Assembly (NCBI GenBank): GCA_964036275.1
Contig: OZ038433.1
Coordinates: forward strand, 2,726,013 to 2,790,012
Direction of reading: 5' to 3'
Length of the DNA: 64,000 nt
Source: Litoditis marina
Taxonomy: Eukaryota > Nematoda > Chromadorea > Rhabditida > Rhabditidae
Shown here: in pieces, positions 41,201 through 51,437 of the stretch
Layout: each line of letters starts with the position of its first letter
How positions within the stretch are numbered: the stretch's first letter is position 1
Translations under genes and position numbers: made by a program
Notes under the pieces: model-generated
Database searches by the model: none
Told to the model about the DNA's origin: nothing
Seen by the model: the letters and a program-made list of their open reading frames with translations, nothing else

Positions 41201-41527
41201 GAGAACAAAAAAAAGCTGTACCGATGTTATTCGCTGGGCATCGACTATACAATATTCGGTCTGTAAGAGACCGAAAGGAACGCTTATTGTGCGTTGTTTC
41301 ACTGTGTTTGTAGTTTGACCCTGTCAATTCTGAAGTTCCTCTGCTGAGCAAACTACAATTGCATACCTGCTGTCACTGAGCCAGTGTTGTATCCATTTCT
41401 GTACATGACCTGTGGATACGGTATAGGCAATATAGAATGCGGACATGGAGTGGAATAGCCAGACGGCCCAACTCAGTCGAATTTCCCATTTGGGAAGAGA
41501 TACTGGCACGAAGTAGGAGGACGACAT
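35219..41527 (-). CDS. Hedgehog acyltransferase (HHAT, MBOAT family), paralog B
   Basis: Second HHAT-type acyltransferase, upstream of paralog A in the same orientation. Exons: 41367-41527, 40805-40906, 40576-40665, 39919-40111, 39509-39687, 39047-39177, 38674-38763, 38292-38395, 37761-37889, 37327-37474, 35587-35701, 35219-35321; 514 residues in continuous phase. Eight of the twelve coding exons have exactly the same length as in paralog A and all intron phases match, so the pair arose by duplication of an intact gene. Conserved features: DAEW in exon 2, LHFIHVNSLFNS, LFHVKYVIIFG, WRHFDRGLH with D340, IAWHGA with H384, and FFFLGQEGIG. The Asp-His spacing is 44 residues in both paralogs. A proline run (PPPPP) precedes the catalytic Asp. 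The start follows GTTGCAG by two bases, again a likely trans-splice site. Intron 10 contains a 1.3-kb palindrome. No sign of decay was found. Confidence 0.9.
35872..35945. repeat. MITE family B copy in HHAT-B intron 10
   Basis: Left end GTGTTTGTTGTTGGATCCCG, right end AAAATCAAACTACAAGG, preceded by GCCTATACAATGTATTTTGCC, a longer flank shared with the copy at 41688. Confidence 0.6.
35980..37300. repeat. 1.3-kb perfect-to-near-perfect palindrome in HHAT-B intron 10
   Basis: The left arm (35980-36633) starts GGGCCTGGATCTCTAATTG; the right arm (36724-37300) ends CAATTAGAGATCCAGGCCC. The arms match along their whole length, for example GGTAATCGACCACGAAGATC pairing with GATCTTCGTGGTCGATTACC and GTTCAAGGTGGTGG with CCACCACCTTGAAC. 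The central loop is about 90 bp. The left arm is longer because it carries extra CAATTGTCC units. No protein-coding frame was recognised. It is probably a foldback transposon; transcribed with the gene it would form a long RNA hairpin. Confidence 0.9.
41307..41358. repeat. MITE family B copy next to the HHAT-B exon 1 donor
   Basis: Left end TTTGTAGTTTGACCCTGTC, right end GAGCAAACTACAATTG. In the gene direction it starts eight bases after the end of exon 1, so it nearly touches the donor GTATGC. Confidence 0.65.
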
Positions 41528-43040
41528 TACTGCAACTCCCAAAGTAACAGTGGGCAAACAACCACGTCTAGCGGGGAGATACATCGACAATGTTATTTTG
41601 AACATTTTGTAATATATATCCCAAATGGGTCACTTCATCAATCTTTCTAAAACAAGCGTGTACGGTATGTATTGCCCTATCCCGCTGTGTTTGTAGTTTT
41701 ATCTCATTACTTCTCGGCGAATATCGTAAATTACGGCGCCAATCGTGATTTAGCTACAACGTAGATTTACTTAGCTTCTATATATAGTTTAGAAAGTGCG
41801 GTGTAAGTACAGATAGTTATGCCTTGAGTCACCGAAATTAATAGTTCAATGAATTTATGAAATCCAAAAATTATTTGTGAACCAGATCATTTAAATATCG
41901 TGCGGTGACATAATCTACACAACGTGGTATGCTTCTCAAGAGCAATCCATTCAAATGATATTGGGCCTACATTTCAAAAGGACTGTAAATATCATTTATG
42001 CATAATGGTTTCGCAGCGACAATGGTGGGCAAACAGACCGCCTTGCACTCGAAGTATACAACTTGTGAGGCTGGACGGAATCATAAAAGTTTTTATGGTC
42101 CAACCAAGAGAAGACATGGGAGAGAAAACAACTTTGCGAGTGATGTATCAACAAGAAGCATCACTGCACTATGTTTTTTTTATCTGACGGTGCCAACTTC
42201 TAATCCTAAATAGAATGAAATCAAAATACGGCTTTCTACCCCATAAAAATTCTGAAAATAGGTTTCGCACACATAACCTTTATGCGAAAACTTCAGAATC
42301 CTTTTTTGGTGTTTGAAATCTTTTATCGAATGAGATTTAAACACAGCCTATTATTGATAAGAAGTTAATAACTCACATGACGTTCAGATTGCATGTTCAT
42401 TCGTATAGGAAGTAGAGGACATAGCTGAGTCTTCTTTAAAGGGGATGCGTTTCCGATTTGAGGTCGAATGATCGATTCGGCTGGTACAATAGACGGGCCA
42501 GCTGACTGGTCCCCCACAATGACCAGTCGGCACCCTCTCCATTTCGCACGCTGTCTCTCCCCTGCTGCGACGACTCATAAATGAGTCATGAAGTTCACTT
42601 CCTACCTACGTGGTATTAATGCATTTTTGCGATTTTTCCAATGTTTAGTTAATTTCAAAACCAACTATAGTACAGAATCTCTAATTTTCCTTTCTATGTG
42701 GATATTTTATTTACTTATTGTGTAGAAATGGAACATAATAATGTTTCGAACAGAAGGAATGATGAATCTCTCTTGAATCAAGGCCGAAACGTTTTTTGTC
42801 GCTTACTGAGCACATTAATATAGGGATGAAAGAGTGACAAAACATTTGTTATAGTTTTATCTCAATACCAACGAGAATTCACGAGTTCCGACCGAACGGC
42901 AGTGCTGGCAAACTATGAACACAGCGGAAAAATGTAGCACATCATTCGGACTTGTTTTGGAAAGAGCGAACCGTAAAAGAGAGTGCATTAGACACACACA
43001 AATACAACACATATATTTATTCCAATACAACAAATTAACT
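41528..43040. other. Intergenic region upstream of HHAT-B
   Basis: No gene recognised. Besides the MITE-B copy it has a GC-rich block at 42475-42590 containing GACTGGTCCCCC and ATGACCAGTC as a short inverted pair, a plausible promoter for HHAT-B. A degenerate MITE-B copy lies near 42853-42916. Confidence 0.45.
41688..41763. repeat. MITE family B copy upstream of HHAT-B
   Basis: GCTGTGTTTGTAGTTTTATC at the left and GTGATTTAGCTACAAC at the right, with the longer AAACAAGCGTGTACGGTATG flank. Confidence 0.6.
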
Positions 43041-43045
43041 TTATT
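43040..43045 (-). terminator. Poly(A) signal overlapping the ET-gene stop
   Basis: AATAAA on the minus strand overlaps the TAA stop, implying a very short 3' UTR if used. Confidence 0.5.
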
Positions 43046-46000
43046 TATCGTCTTCCGAGTAATTGCAGATGTGGGTGTCGATTCCGTCGTTGAACTCCTG
43101 AAATGGAAACCAATTGAACTTTGGTCCGAATGGCAGCAAATACCATTCTGCCTCTCAAATTTCAAGGTTAAGAACCTCTACAAAATATGATATGTGTTGT
43201 GAGTCGAATGGGTGAAAAAAAAACAGTCCGGTGTGAGATGGTTTTGAAATTGAATATCCCTGGTACGACTTCTTGAAGTCATACAAACGAACTAAAATAA
43301 AATAATTATTATTATCATTAATTGTGCCCCAAATGCAGGTATTTGTGAAACTTTTGGTAAAAATGCGGTACCTGTACAGCCTTGTCGGCGCTGTTGAATC
43401 CTCCACTGATGATTTGTTTCAGTTTTTCTCCCATTGCCACCGCCTGCGCATTGGGGGAAAACTTCATTCCGTTTTTGCACTTCTTCGTCGGCTCTGAAAG
43501 TTTAAAGATAACGATACCTTTCGTGTTTGGGAAAAAGGTGTTTTTTTTTTGTTCTGGGAGAAATACATTGTTTCAGTTATTGAATCCATCGAGCATACAA
43601 GAAGCAAAGAATTTCCACGTGCACTCGTGAGTACATTTCACAAAATTTCTAAACTGTTCTTATCGAATTGGCTGACCGAAGATTATGGTGAGAAGACAGA
43701 AAATATGGTAGTCGAAATGTTATCGGTTACCTTTCGCTGGAGTAACTGTTGTTGTCGTGGCTGCGACGGTAGTTGTTGTCACTAAAATGGTACTGATTAC
43801 TCTTACTAATGTTTCGCTCCTCTGAAAACATTTGTGATGAAATCTATTCAAAAATTGTGTTTTCTTTGTATTTTCATTTCACGGCAAGAACAACGTCTAG
43901 AAACCACCAAGGATGCGGAAAACAAAACAAAGGAGAGAACCACACCGCAAAAACCTAGAGCTTGTCTCGATTCTATGTCAAAAACGTGACACGGTCGTGA
44001 CAATGTCCTAGTCGTGTCAGTTTCAACTCATGTGTATCAGCTTGTGTCTCCTCCAAACACACGCTATTTTCATGACTGAAACGTGACACGTCCGCTACAA
44101 GATCCCGGCCGTGTCAGATCCGACTCAGTCGGTGTGGCTCGAGTCACTGGATTCTCAGAGTCTGTACTGAGAACAACTTGAGCGACCAACCTCTGAGCTC
44201 GGGGGGTAGTACGGCGTTGCACATTTGTTGCGAACAGACACACTGCTCCTCCTCCGCTAGGTTCTTGAAGCAGCGCGCCTAGAAATCTTTTTTCGGAGAA
44301 GTTCAGTAAACTCTAGAAAAAGGTACAGTGATTACTAAACCACTATCACAGCCCAGTGGATCTCTAAAACAAATTTTCACAACACTCTCTTCTTTTATTT
44401 CTCCAGAATGTGGAAAGTCATGTTTGAATCGCGAATAAATAGTTTCTATTTTATTTTATTCACTCAGCTTCATGTAACCCATTCATTTTATGCTATTAGT
44501 AGACGTAGTGACAAAACGGTCCTGTTAAACTGTTAGATAACTTTTGTTGTAAGAGTTCACTGTACACATTATGTTGTAGTTCGCAAGCTGGAAAACGACA
44601 AGCAGAGTGATGCAAGATGAAAGTACTTTTATGATTGCTTCGATCGGATCAATATCATTCGTTGCACAGATATTCAGTAGCTTACTTTATTTGTTCTGTT
44701 ATGTGTTCTTACCGTACTATTTCCATTCCACGTTGTTCCACAATACGAATGAGGGCTGTCGCCGCGCTCTGAAACAAATCAAGAATAAATGAGAGAACTG
44801 AAAAGAAGAGCAGTCAACTACTACATTCTCAATAAAAAAACCACTCCAGATTTGGTAAACGACGAGTATGGGTTCTGCAAGCACAATTTCTCATCAGAAA
44901 TAGTTGGAAAAAGAAAGAAGCTGAGAAGAGTCACGAAAACAGAGAATCTTTTTAAAACTATGGTGAATCATTGGCTCCAAGTTGCCAACCAACAGAGAAA
45001 ATATTACAAAGACGATGCTTGAATTTGAACAAACTGACTAGTAACACAGAAGTGTCCTCTGCATAGATTATCCTCAGTGCAGGGAATGAATCTCTTTATT
45101 CCCCCGATGCTCACGTTGCCACACTCCATGCAGTAGATGTCCAGGGTGTCCGGCAAAGCAAACGAGAAGGCGTTGCTGAACAAAATAGAGGTATAGTGTT
45201 AGTCAATTGCATCACGTGAAAAGTGTTGCATAGCATAGTTTAGAAACGTGCAATGACAAAGTGCATGATTCCTGATTAGAATGCTGAATTTACGTGTAGT
45301 ATACGCAGAACTCACAGTCACGTTTACGTGGGGAATAATGAAGGAACAATCACCGAAGTTATGCGGTTGAAGCGTAACCTGACAAAGTCTCAATCGGTCA
45401 AGAAGTTTTTGATGAAATGACACAAAATCCATTTTGCAACAGTGTAATGCTCTGATCGAAAAGTTATTTGCGCGCAACATAGGTCCGCCGTTGACATGAA
45501 TAGTTTCAAGTTTTAACTGTCGAGTTTTGCAGTTTTGGGCAGTCAAACCATAAATTTCGGTCATCACTTATGACGAGTTACTACGACAACTAAGATTTTT
45601 ACGCGAAAATGTAACTCTGGTCTCACAATGGGGTTTCATTGGGCCAAAATGCGCGGAGTGTGGCATTTGCGTGGTCAAACTCGTTGCAGAAGTCCGTGTT
45701 GCAGGTGCACTTCGTGTTGATTCCGTCCAACTGACACTGGAGGGTGGCTGAAGACGTCGACTCAGAAGCACAGCCAGAAGCCCATTCTCCCGACGATTTG
45801 TGGTCTGAAACAAGTATCGTCCGTCGTGGTCTGACACAACAGTATCGTCCCGAATCAATCGAATATACTATGCTTTCTCAGAAAACACAACTCATTCATC
45901 TCAAGCAGAGAGGAAACAGGAGTTTGCAGAGGGTGACTAATAGCTCAAGGAATGACGCATGTTGAATATGTGAAGCAAAATTTGATCCAAGTTTCCAACT

Positions 46001-46531
46001 ACGTTCACACGGCAGAACAAAAATCTATTATCTGGATATCCATATCTAGCTACCATAATATAACACTCATATCTACATTCGTAAGTTCATTGTAGTAACT
46101 CACGAAAGTAACATGACTGTCCGGTGCACAGGTTGTCAATGGAACAGTATTGGCCGGTCGTGGAAGAGTTACCGTAGCAGTGGAAACATATCACCTTGAA
46201 AACAGAATAAAAAAAATCAATATTGTGAATTTTGTTTGTCGCTAATCACCAAACAACCACACACCAATCGAAAACGCCCGTAACGTATAGGCAAAGGTAA
46301 ACCTAGCTACTTTGTACTTTAATATTAACAACTCATATGACTGGATTTAATAATGTCATGTTTTGCTCATGTTTTGAACGGTTGCGTACAGTAAATTGCA
46401 ATCCTCAAAGAGGCGGAAAGGAAATTTCGAATTCATATTGTTTTCACGTAGGATTTTCAGGAACTGTACTCTATTCAACTCACTTCATTTGCTATAATTC
46501 CTACAGGTAGGAGAAATAAGAGAAGTATCAT
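43041..46531 (-). CDS. Secreted protein with two tandem ET-type cysteine modules
   Basis: Predicted secreted or surface protein of unknown role. Exons: 46484-46531, 46104-46194, 45627-45804, 45039-45175, 44713-44768, 44191-44278, 43731-43821, 43372-43493, 43041-43097. Exon 1 encodes a signal peptide (MILLLFLLPVGIIANE). Two modules follow with parallel cysteines: VICFHCYGN..CTGQSCYF..GCAS..CTCNTDFCN, then IYCMECGN..CRGHFCVT..YCGTT..RCFKN..CVCSQQMCN. This CxxC...C...CxC...C-N pattern resembles the nematode ET module (Ly6/uPAR-like fold group by general resemblance). After module 2 a Thr-rich stretch (VTTTTVAATTTTVTPAK) and a C-terminal segment ending NYSEDDK fit if exon 6 is extended: with the obvious donor after AGAG the total is 868 bases, one too many for a continuous frame. 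A donor 23 bases downstream (TCA|GTACAG) restores phase. Exons 1-6 are confident; the 3' end is tentative. Confidence 0.72.
45194..45302 (-). mobile_element. MITE family A copy 5, truncated (ET-gene intron 3)
   Basis: Inverted orientation. It starts TAGTGTTAGTCAATTGC, contains ATCACGTGAAAA and GTGCATGATTCCTGATTAGA, and stops after AATTTACGTG, lacking the other terminal repeat. Confidence 0.7.
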
Positions 46532-47930
46532 AATACTTCCCCAAATAACAAGTACTCTGAAAACAATGTTGTTAGTTCAATATGAACACAAGAAGCGAAC
46601 TAAAGAAAATATTATAATTGGAACTTTGGAACACAATCAGACTTCAGTGTGCGAGTCAGATTTGTTGGTTTGACTCGATCAGATTAATGGATTACGGATA
46701 CATGAAATTTCAGTTGACTATTTGCAATTGATAACACCCGATGATAACACTTTTACCTAGATGATAGCAATTACCAACACTTTCATTTAAATAGTAACAA
46801 TCTGATCCTAACAAATTTGTTACGGGATTGCAAATTTGAATTCAATTCAAATCAAATATAATATTTATTACACAGTGTGTAATAACTGAACGAAAGTTTG
46901 AAACGCGAACGGTTGCAAAAAATAATTCAGTTGGTTTTTCTAATAAACGCTTGAGATCAGAATAAGAATAACATCAGACATAAGTGCGAAGTATTTATGT
47001 TCACCACATTTTAAGTTCACCACTGTATGCGGAATACGAATGGCTAAAGGGTTATCACGGAAACGAAAGAAACGTAATGGAAAAACGTGATAAAAATGGT
47101 TGCATAGCAACTTGAAAGAAACAAGTTCCGTTCCATATTAATGACAATAATAATTGATATGTAGAATAACAACTGGGGTAATTACTGGGAAACGAGATGT
47201 AATATGATTATAGACTGTTCCACGCCTTCATAACCATTTACAGTACGGCGTTGAAAAGGCTCGGCAGATGTTCAACATAAGAATGTTCCCAGAAAGTGTT
47301 CACTTCTTGATATTGGTCTCAGCACTTCTTATGATCAACTATGAGAAGCACTGTCAAGTAGAATGTTCACCGGAACATGCCACTTGCCTATTTGATAATG
47401 TACTGTAAAAGTAAAAGGTTATGGATGAGTGAATCGGAGCATAGCTGATTACTAAAGCTCTTCTCAACATACACCGACGTTCAATAATTGACTAATTTTA
47501 TATAGGTTCACTGATTGACTATTATATTTACTCACTGAGAAAAATGCTTACTGGGTGTTTCTAAACACACCTTAGTTCAAAAATCAAAATATATCAAACA
47601 AAATTATTTTTTGTCTAGCCTCATTGTGTGTGTGATTGCTGCGTTCCGAAGTAATGATTCAGATGCAGATAGACCTCTTATTAACTTTGTGTGGGGGAAA
47701 AGGGTAGTTCTAGTGACATGGTGTGGTACAAAACAGATACAGAATCGATTCGGAAGTTGAGGGATCGGGATAAACCGCTCCCACAGAACACCTAATTGAG
47801 AGAGTAGGGGAGAGTAGGAGAGAGTGAGAGAGAAGAAATAACAAAAACAAAACAATGAAACCAAAAAAAGAAAAGTCCCACAGAAGTACAATTAGAAAAC
47901 TTTTGGTGCGCTTGAATGACGTAAATGTTC
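46532..47930. other. Gene-less region upstream of the ET gene
   Basis: AT-rich DNA with no exon recognised. The immediate upstream GTTTTCAG (about 46554-46561 on plus, read in reverse) could be the ET-gene trans-splice acceptor. Confidence 0.45.
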
Positions 47931-48056
47931 TACTGTTAGTCAATTGCACAGCCACGTGAAACATATTAAACACAGCAGAACTCAGAAACAATCACGAAGT
48001 GCATGATTCCTCATTAGAATGCTAACTTTACGTGACTATTCAATTTAGTTCTAGTA
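47931..48056 (-). mobile_element. MITE family A copy 6
   Basis: Inverted orientation: it begins TACTGTTAGTCAATTGCACA, contains GCCACGTGAAAC and ends AATTTAGTTCTAGTA. Confidence 0.8.
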
Positions 48057-48825
48057 TATCGAAGAGGTCAGTAATTTGTGCACAATGATTCTGATTCCCC
48101 TTCACAAAGAGTGTTCCAAAATTTATTCGACAAAGTCAAAGTTCAAGTTAGAAATCAGTCGTTGGAAATTTCACATGAGTACTGTAGGAGTTTCAGTAAG
48201 AATGGTGTCGACTATACATAGTTCTTCCGCATCTTTCACTTTTCAATCTTTCTATAAAAAGAACTAGTCCTTCTAAGAATAAACAACAACAATGATCCGA
48301 GTTCAAAACGCGCCGGATAGTCACTAACTTTCTCGCCTGAAAACGGAAGAATACTGTAATACCACTTGCGATTTGTTCGAACCTTTTAGTTTGTTGTACT
48401 TTCAGTAAAATCTTGCAAATCTGCCGATTCTTTGTCTCACTATACGATCACTTGAGAAACTTCTCATACGTGCTTTCGCTTTTACAAAATTCTAACGAAG
48501 TCTAGTTTTCCTCAAGGTTTTCGGTCACATACCCCAGTTGAAGTATTTTGATAAGAGAATTTCAGGATTCTGTCACTTTTACAGAAAAAAATTCAACTGC
48601 TGCACTGCTCTTATTCATGCGAACAACCTATTCTTTCCACAACTAGGGTCAAATGTTTACAATCCTATAAAAAAGAAGTCCCGCTGGGTTGGCGACCGAG
48701 GCGCGAGGCGTTCCGAATTTCGATGGAATTCAATTTTCGGACGTATTCCATGCAGGAAGCTAGACGTTCGTATTGCATTTATCGAAAGACGAATGTCATA
48801 AAGAGGTATTCAGAACGGTCCTTCG

Positions 48826-49145
48826 CCCCCCCCCCCCCTCTTGACTCTCTTTCTCTATCTCTCTCTTGTCTTTTCCCTATTTCTCTCTATTCTCCCCTCC
48901 CTCCCTCCCTCTATCTCTCTCGTCGTCATCTCCATCTCTCTCCCTTCGTCCTTCTCTGTATCTCTCTCCCGCTCTCTATGTCTCTCAATCCCCCTCTTTT
49001 ACTCCCTCAATATTTCTCTCCCTTCCTCTCTCCTTTCCTCCCCCTCCTCTATCCTCGTCCCCTCCCCCTCTCTCTCTTTCTCTTCATCTCTCTCTCCTCC
49101 CTCTCTCTCTCCCTCCTTCTCTCTACCCCCCCCCCCCCCCCTCCC
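48826..49145. repeat. CT-rich block bounded by two poly-C runs
   Basis: About 300 bp of (CT)n, CCCT and CTTT repeats between C13 (48826-48838) and C16 (49126-49141). The overlapping Ser/Leu/Pro-rich open frames are repeat translations. Confidence 0.9.
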
Positions 49146-49149
49146 GCTC

Positions 49150-49290
49150 CCCCTCTTTTCTCAAGTCGCGTCCGCCTTTGACCGAAGCCCTTATTAGTGG
49201 CCCCTTCTCGTACAGGTGGTGTTGTGTGTGCGACCGCCGCGCGTACAGTTACGCGTCGCGGTCCACCTTCTCCTTTAACCCGCCACCCAT
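49150..49290. promoter_or_regulatory. GC-rich block after a CT tract, possible promoter
   Basis: Contains GTCGCGTCCGCCTTTGACCG and GCGACCGCCGCGCGTACAG and TTACGCGTCGCGGTCC, clearly GC-richer than its surroundings. A role as an upstream promoter, for example for long eps-8 transcripts, is inference only. Confidence 0.3.
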
Positions 49291-49299
49291 CTTTTATCA

Positions 49300-50300
49300 C
49301 CGCTTATCTCTATTACTATTCTTCCGACTATATTATTGGGACAACAATTCTTATCGCCTACTTTTGTAATCTTTTCACTAGCTCGGTTACTGTACTTTTT
49401 TTCCCGATAACGCTTATGTTTTATGCATGAATTAATTTTATACTGTATCGCATCTGTTTATAATTCATCGTTTAAAATCTGTATTTTGTAATCTATTTTT
49501 CTGTGAACAGCTGCATCTTTTTTGTTTTATTATTATAACTCCATGAATAAGAGCAATAATCATAGTGCACAAGAAAACAACCTATAATTTTACAAACCTA
49601 ATTTTTTTATTGAAAAAAGGCATTGATCGAGGAGCGTGCAATTGTTGTTCGTATTGAATAATGAAAAGAATATTTTAATTGTTTGTTATGAAATTAAACG
49701 TTATTCCCAGGCTACACGGAATTTATTTTATTTTATCGTAATTAGACTTTAAAGAAGACCGGAAGGGAATTAAAATCTCACGCAAGAGTCAACCAGTGGA
49801 ATATCGGCATGTTCACCTTATGCATACTCCCTCTCCTCTTCCCTCATTTCTCTCTTTCTCTGTCTTTCTCTCTTTCCCTCTTCTTGTTCTAATCTGATAA
49901 GCCAGTCGGTTGCCGCACCCTCCTTACATTTCTTATCACAGGCTGCAACTTATTTCCAAACCTGAATGCCAATTGCCTCAGGCGTTCAAGTAACCATTCA
50001 ATTGAAAGTAACTCACTTGCACAGATTTCTTTCAAACTTTCCATAGAGTTCTTGTCCAAATCTCGGTTGAAATGAAGTAGAGAACAACAAAAAGAAAAAC
50101 GTAACCATTAACTTATATTTATATGTGAAAAAGTAAACTCCAATAATTGAAGCTTTTAAGCACCATTGAAACGAACCTTTCAAGCTGACACAGCAAAATT
50201 TTTATGCAGAATTCTGGAGTTCAGATAATTATTGTTTGGATAAGTTGTGTTCCGTATGATTTTCATTTGGTTTCTCTTCATTTTCAATTTGATTGTTTCT
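49300..50300. other. Gene-less AT-rich region
   Basis: No exon with splice context or conserved motif was seen. Confidence 0.45.
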
Positions 50301-50325
50301 CAACTACTTCTATATCTCTCTTCAT

Positions 50326-50385
50326 CTCTACCCCCCCTCTCTCTCTCCCCCCCCCTCTCTCTCTCTCTCTCCTTCTGTATGCATC
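50326..50385. repeat. CT microsatellite
   Basis: (CT)n with C6-C8 interruptions. Confidence 0.85.
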
Positions 50386-50963
50386 AATGATAAGAATGCA
50401 TTGAATGTGATCTTGACATGATCTAATTAGGAAGATTGACATATGGACTTCTGTGACAGACTTCGATTCGGTCATTAAAATATAATATGTTTAAAATGTT
50501 TTCCTTATTGGCCAACATGACAACACCTATAATTCGTAGGTAATTTTGTACCAGTTTCATACCTGTTACCTATTAGTTTTTAAAATTGTATTCATACTCT
50601 CATGTATCTTTTCACAGTACGGGTACTTCAGAATCACAATACAGGTTAAATTTTGAATAGATTTTCTAACATTAACTCCATCAAGTTTTCCCAAATATGT
50701 CGGTCCACGTGAATTCTACTCGATCCAGCCAATTTGAAGGTCTGACAGAAACATTTGGTCATATTTCCGGTTTTCCTAATTTGTTCGTTTTCGCTGCAAG
50801 ACAATCGAATTCGTCCCAAATCCTGCAATGAAACAATCCAATCATATTCCGCGGCGCCAAACTGCCCAATTTTCACAACTTTCTGAAACTGAGCCTATAA
50901 CATCGTCAAATGTTTCAAACTAGCCATAGTTCAAACATTCTCTGTTTCTTGGTCGTCCATCTT

Positions 50964-51053
50964 TCTCCCTCTTCCTCTCTCTTCCTCGTTCTTTTTCTCT
51001 CTCTTCATCTCCCATCTCTCCTCCTCTCCCCCTTTCTCTCTCTTTCTCCATCC
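50964..51053. repeat. CT-rich tract
   Basis: Interrupted (CT)n followed at 51060-51110 by a GC-richer segment (CTTCCCGCGCCTTCCAGAC), the same arrangement as at 48.8-49.3 kb. Confidence 0.8.
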
Positions 51054-51365
51054 AGAGTCTCATCTTCCCGCGCCTTCCAGACTTCTGCAGCCTTTTCTCG
51101 CTCCAAACGGAAGTCATACATCAGAAGCTAATGTGAACTGCGTATCTTTAATGTGTACCGTAATCAAAAAAGTGTGTAGCTCGTCGTTTACCGTAATTGA
51201 TAGTCTCAGTTTGTACGTAATGACATCGCATTAATTATCGTAGTGGAATCGCGCACTATGGGTGGCTGGACCCATAGCTGACCACGCCCCTTATCACGCA
51301 ATCTGAACTGACTTGAACCCAACTTGTTTTCCTGGGTGTAGTCATATAGAGAGTAACTGAATCTT

Positions 51366-51433
51366 CGTTGTAGTTATTCTCGATACGCGATAGTTCACAA
51401 ATTCTAACCGAATAGCAACGAGATCAAACTACA
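51366..51433. repeat. MITE family B copy
   Basis: Left end CGTTGTAGTTATTCTCGATA, right end GCAACGAGATCAAACTACAA. Confidence 0.65.
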
Positions 51434-51437
51434 AACA

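Noticed and set aside
44789..45022. 77-codon basic open frame on the plus strand
   Set aside because: It lies inside an intron of the ET-module gene on the other strand and has no splice or family support.
48723..49369. Long Ser/Pro/Leu-rich open frames on the plus strand
   Set aside because: They are translations of the CT microsatellite in three frames. The same applies to open frames at 12204-12471, 13039-13296, 16062-16454 and 54552-54917.
50646..50876. 76-codon minus-strand open frame that starts near a TTTCAG
   Set aside because: No donor in phase, no neighbouring exons and no recognised motif; left unannotated.
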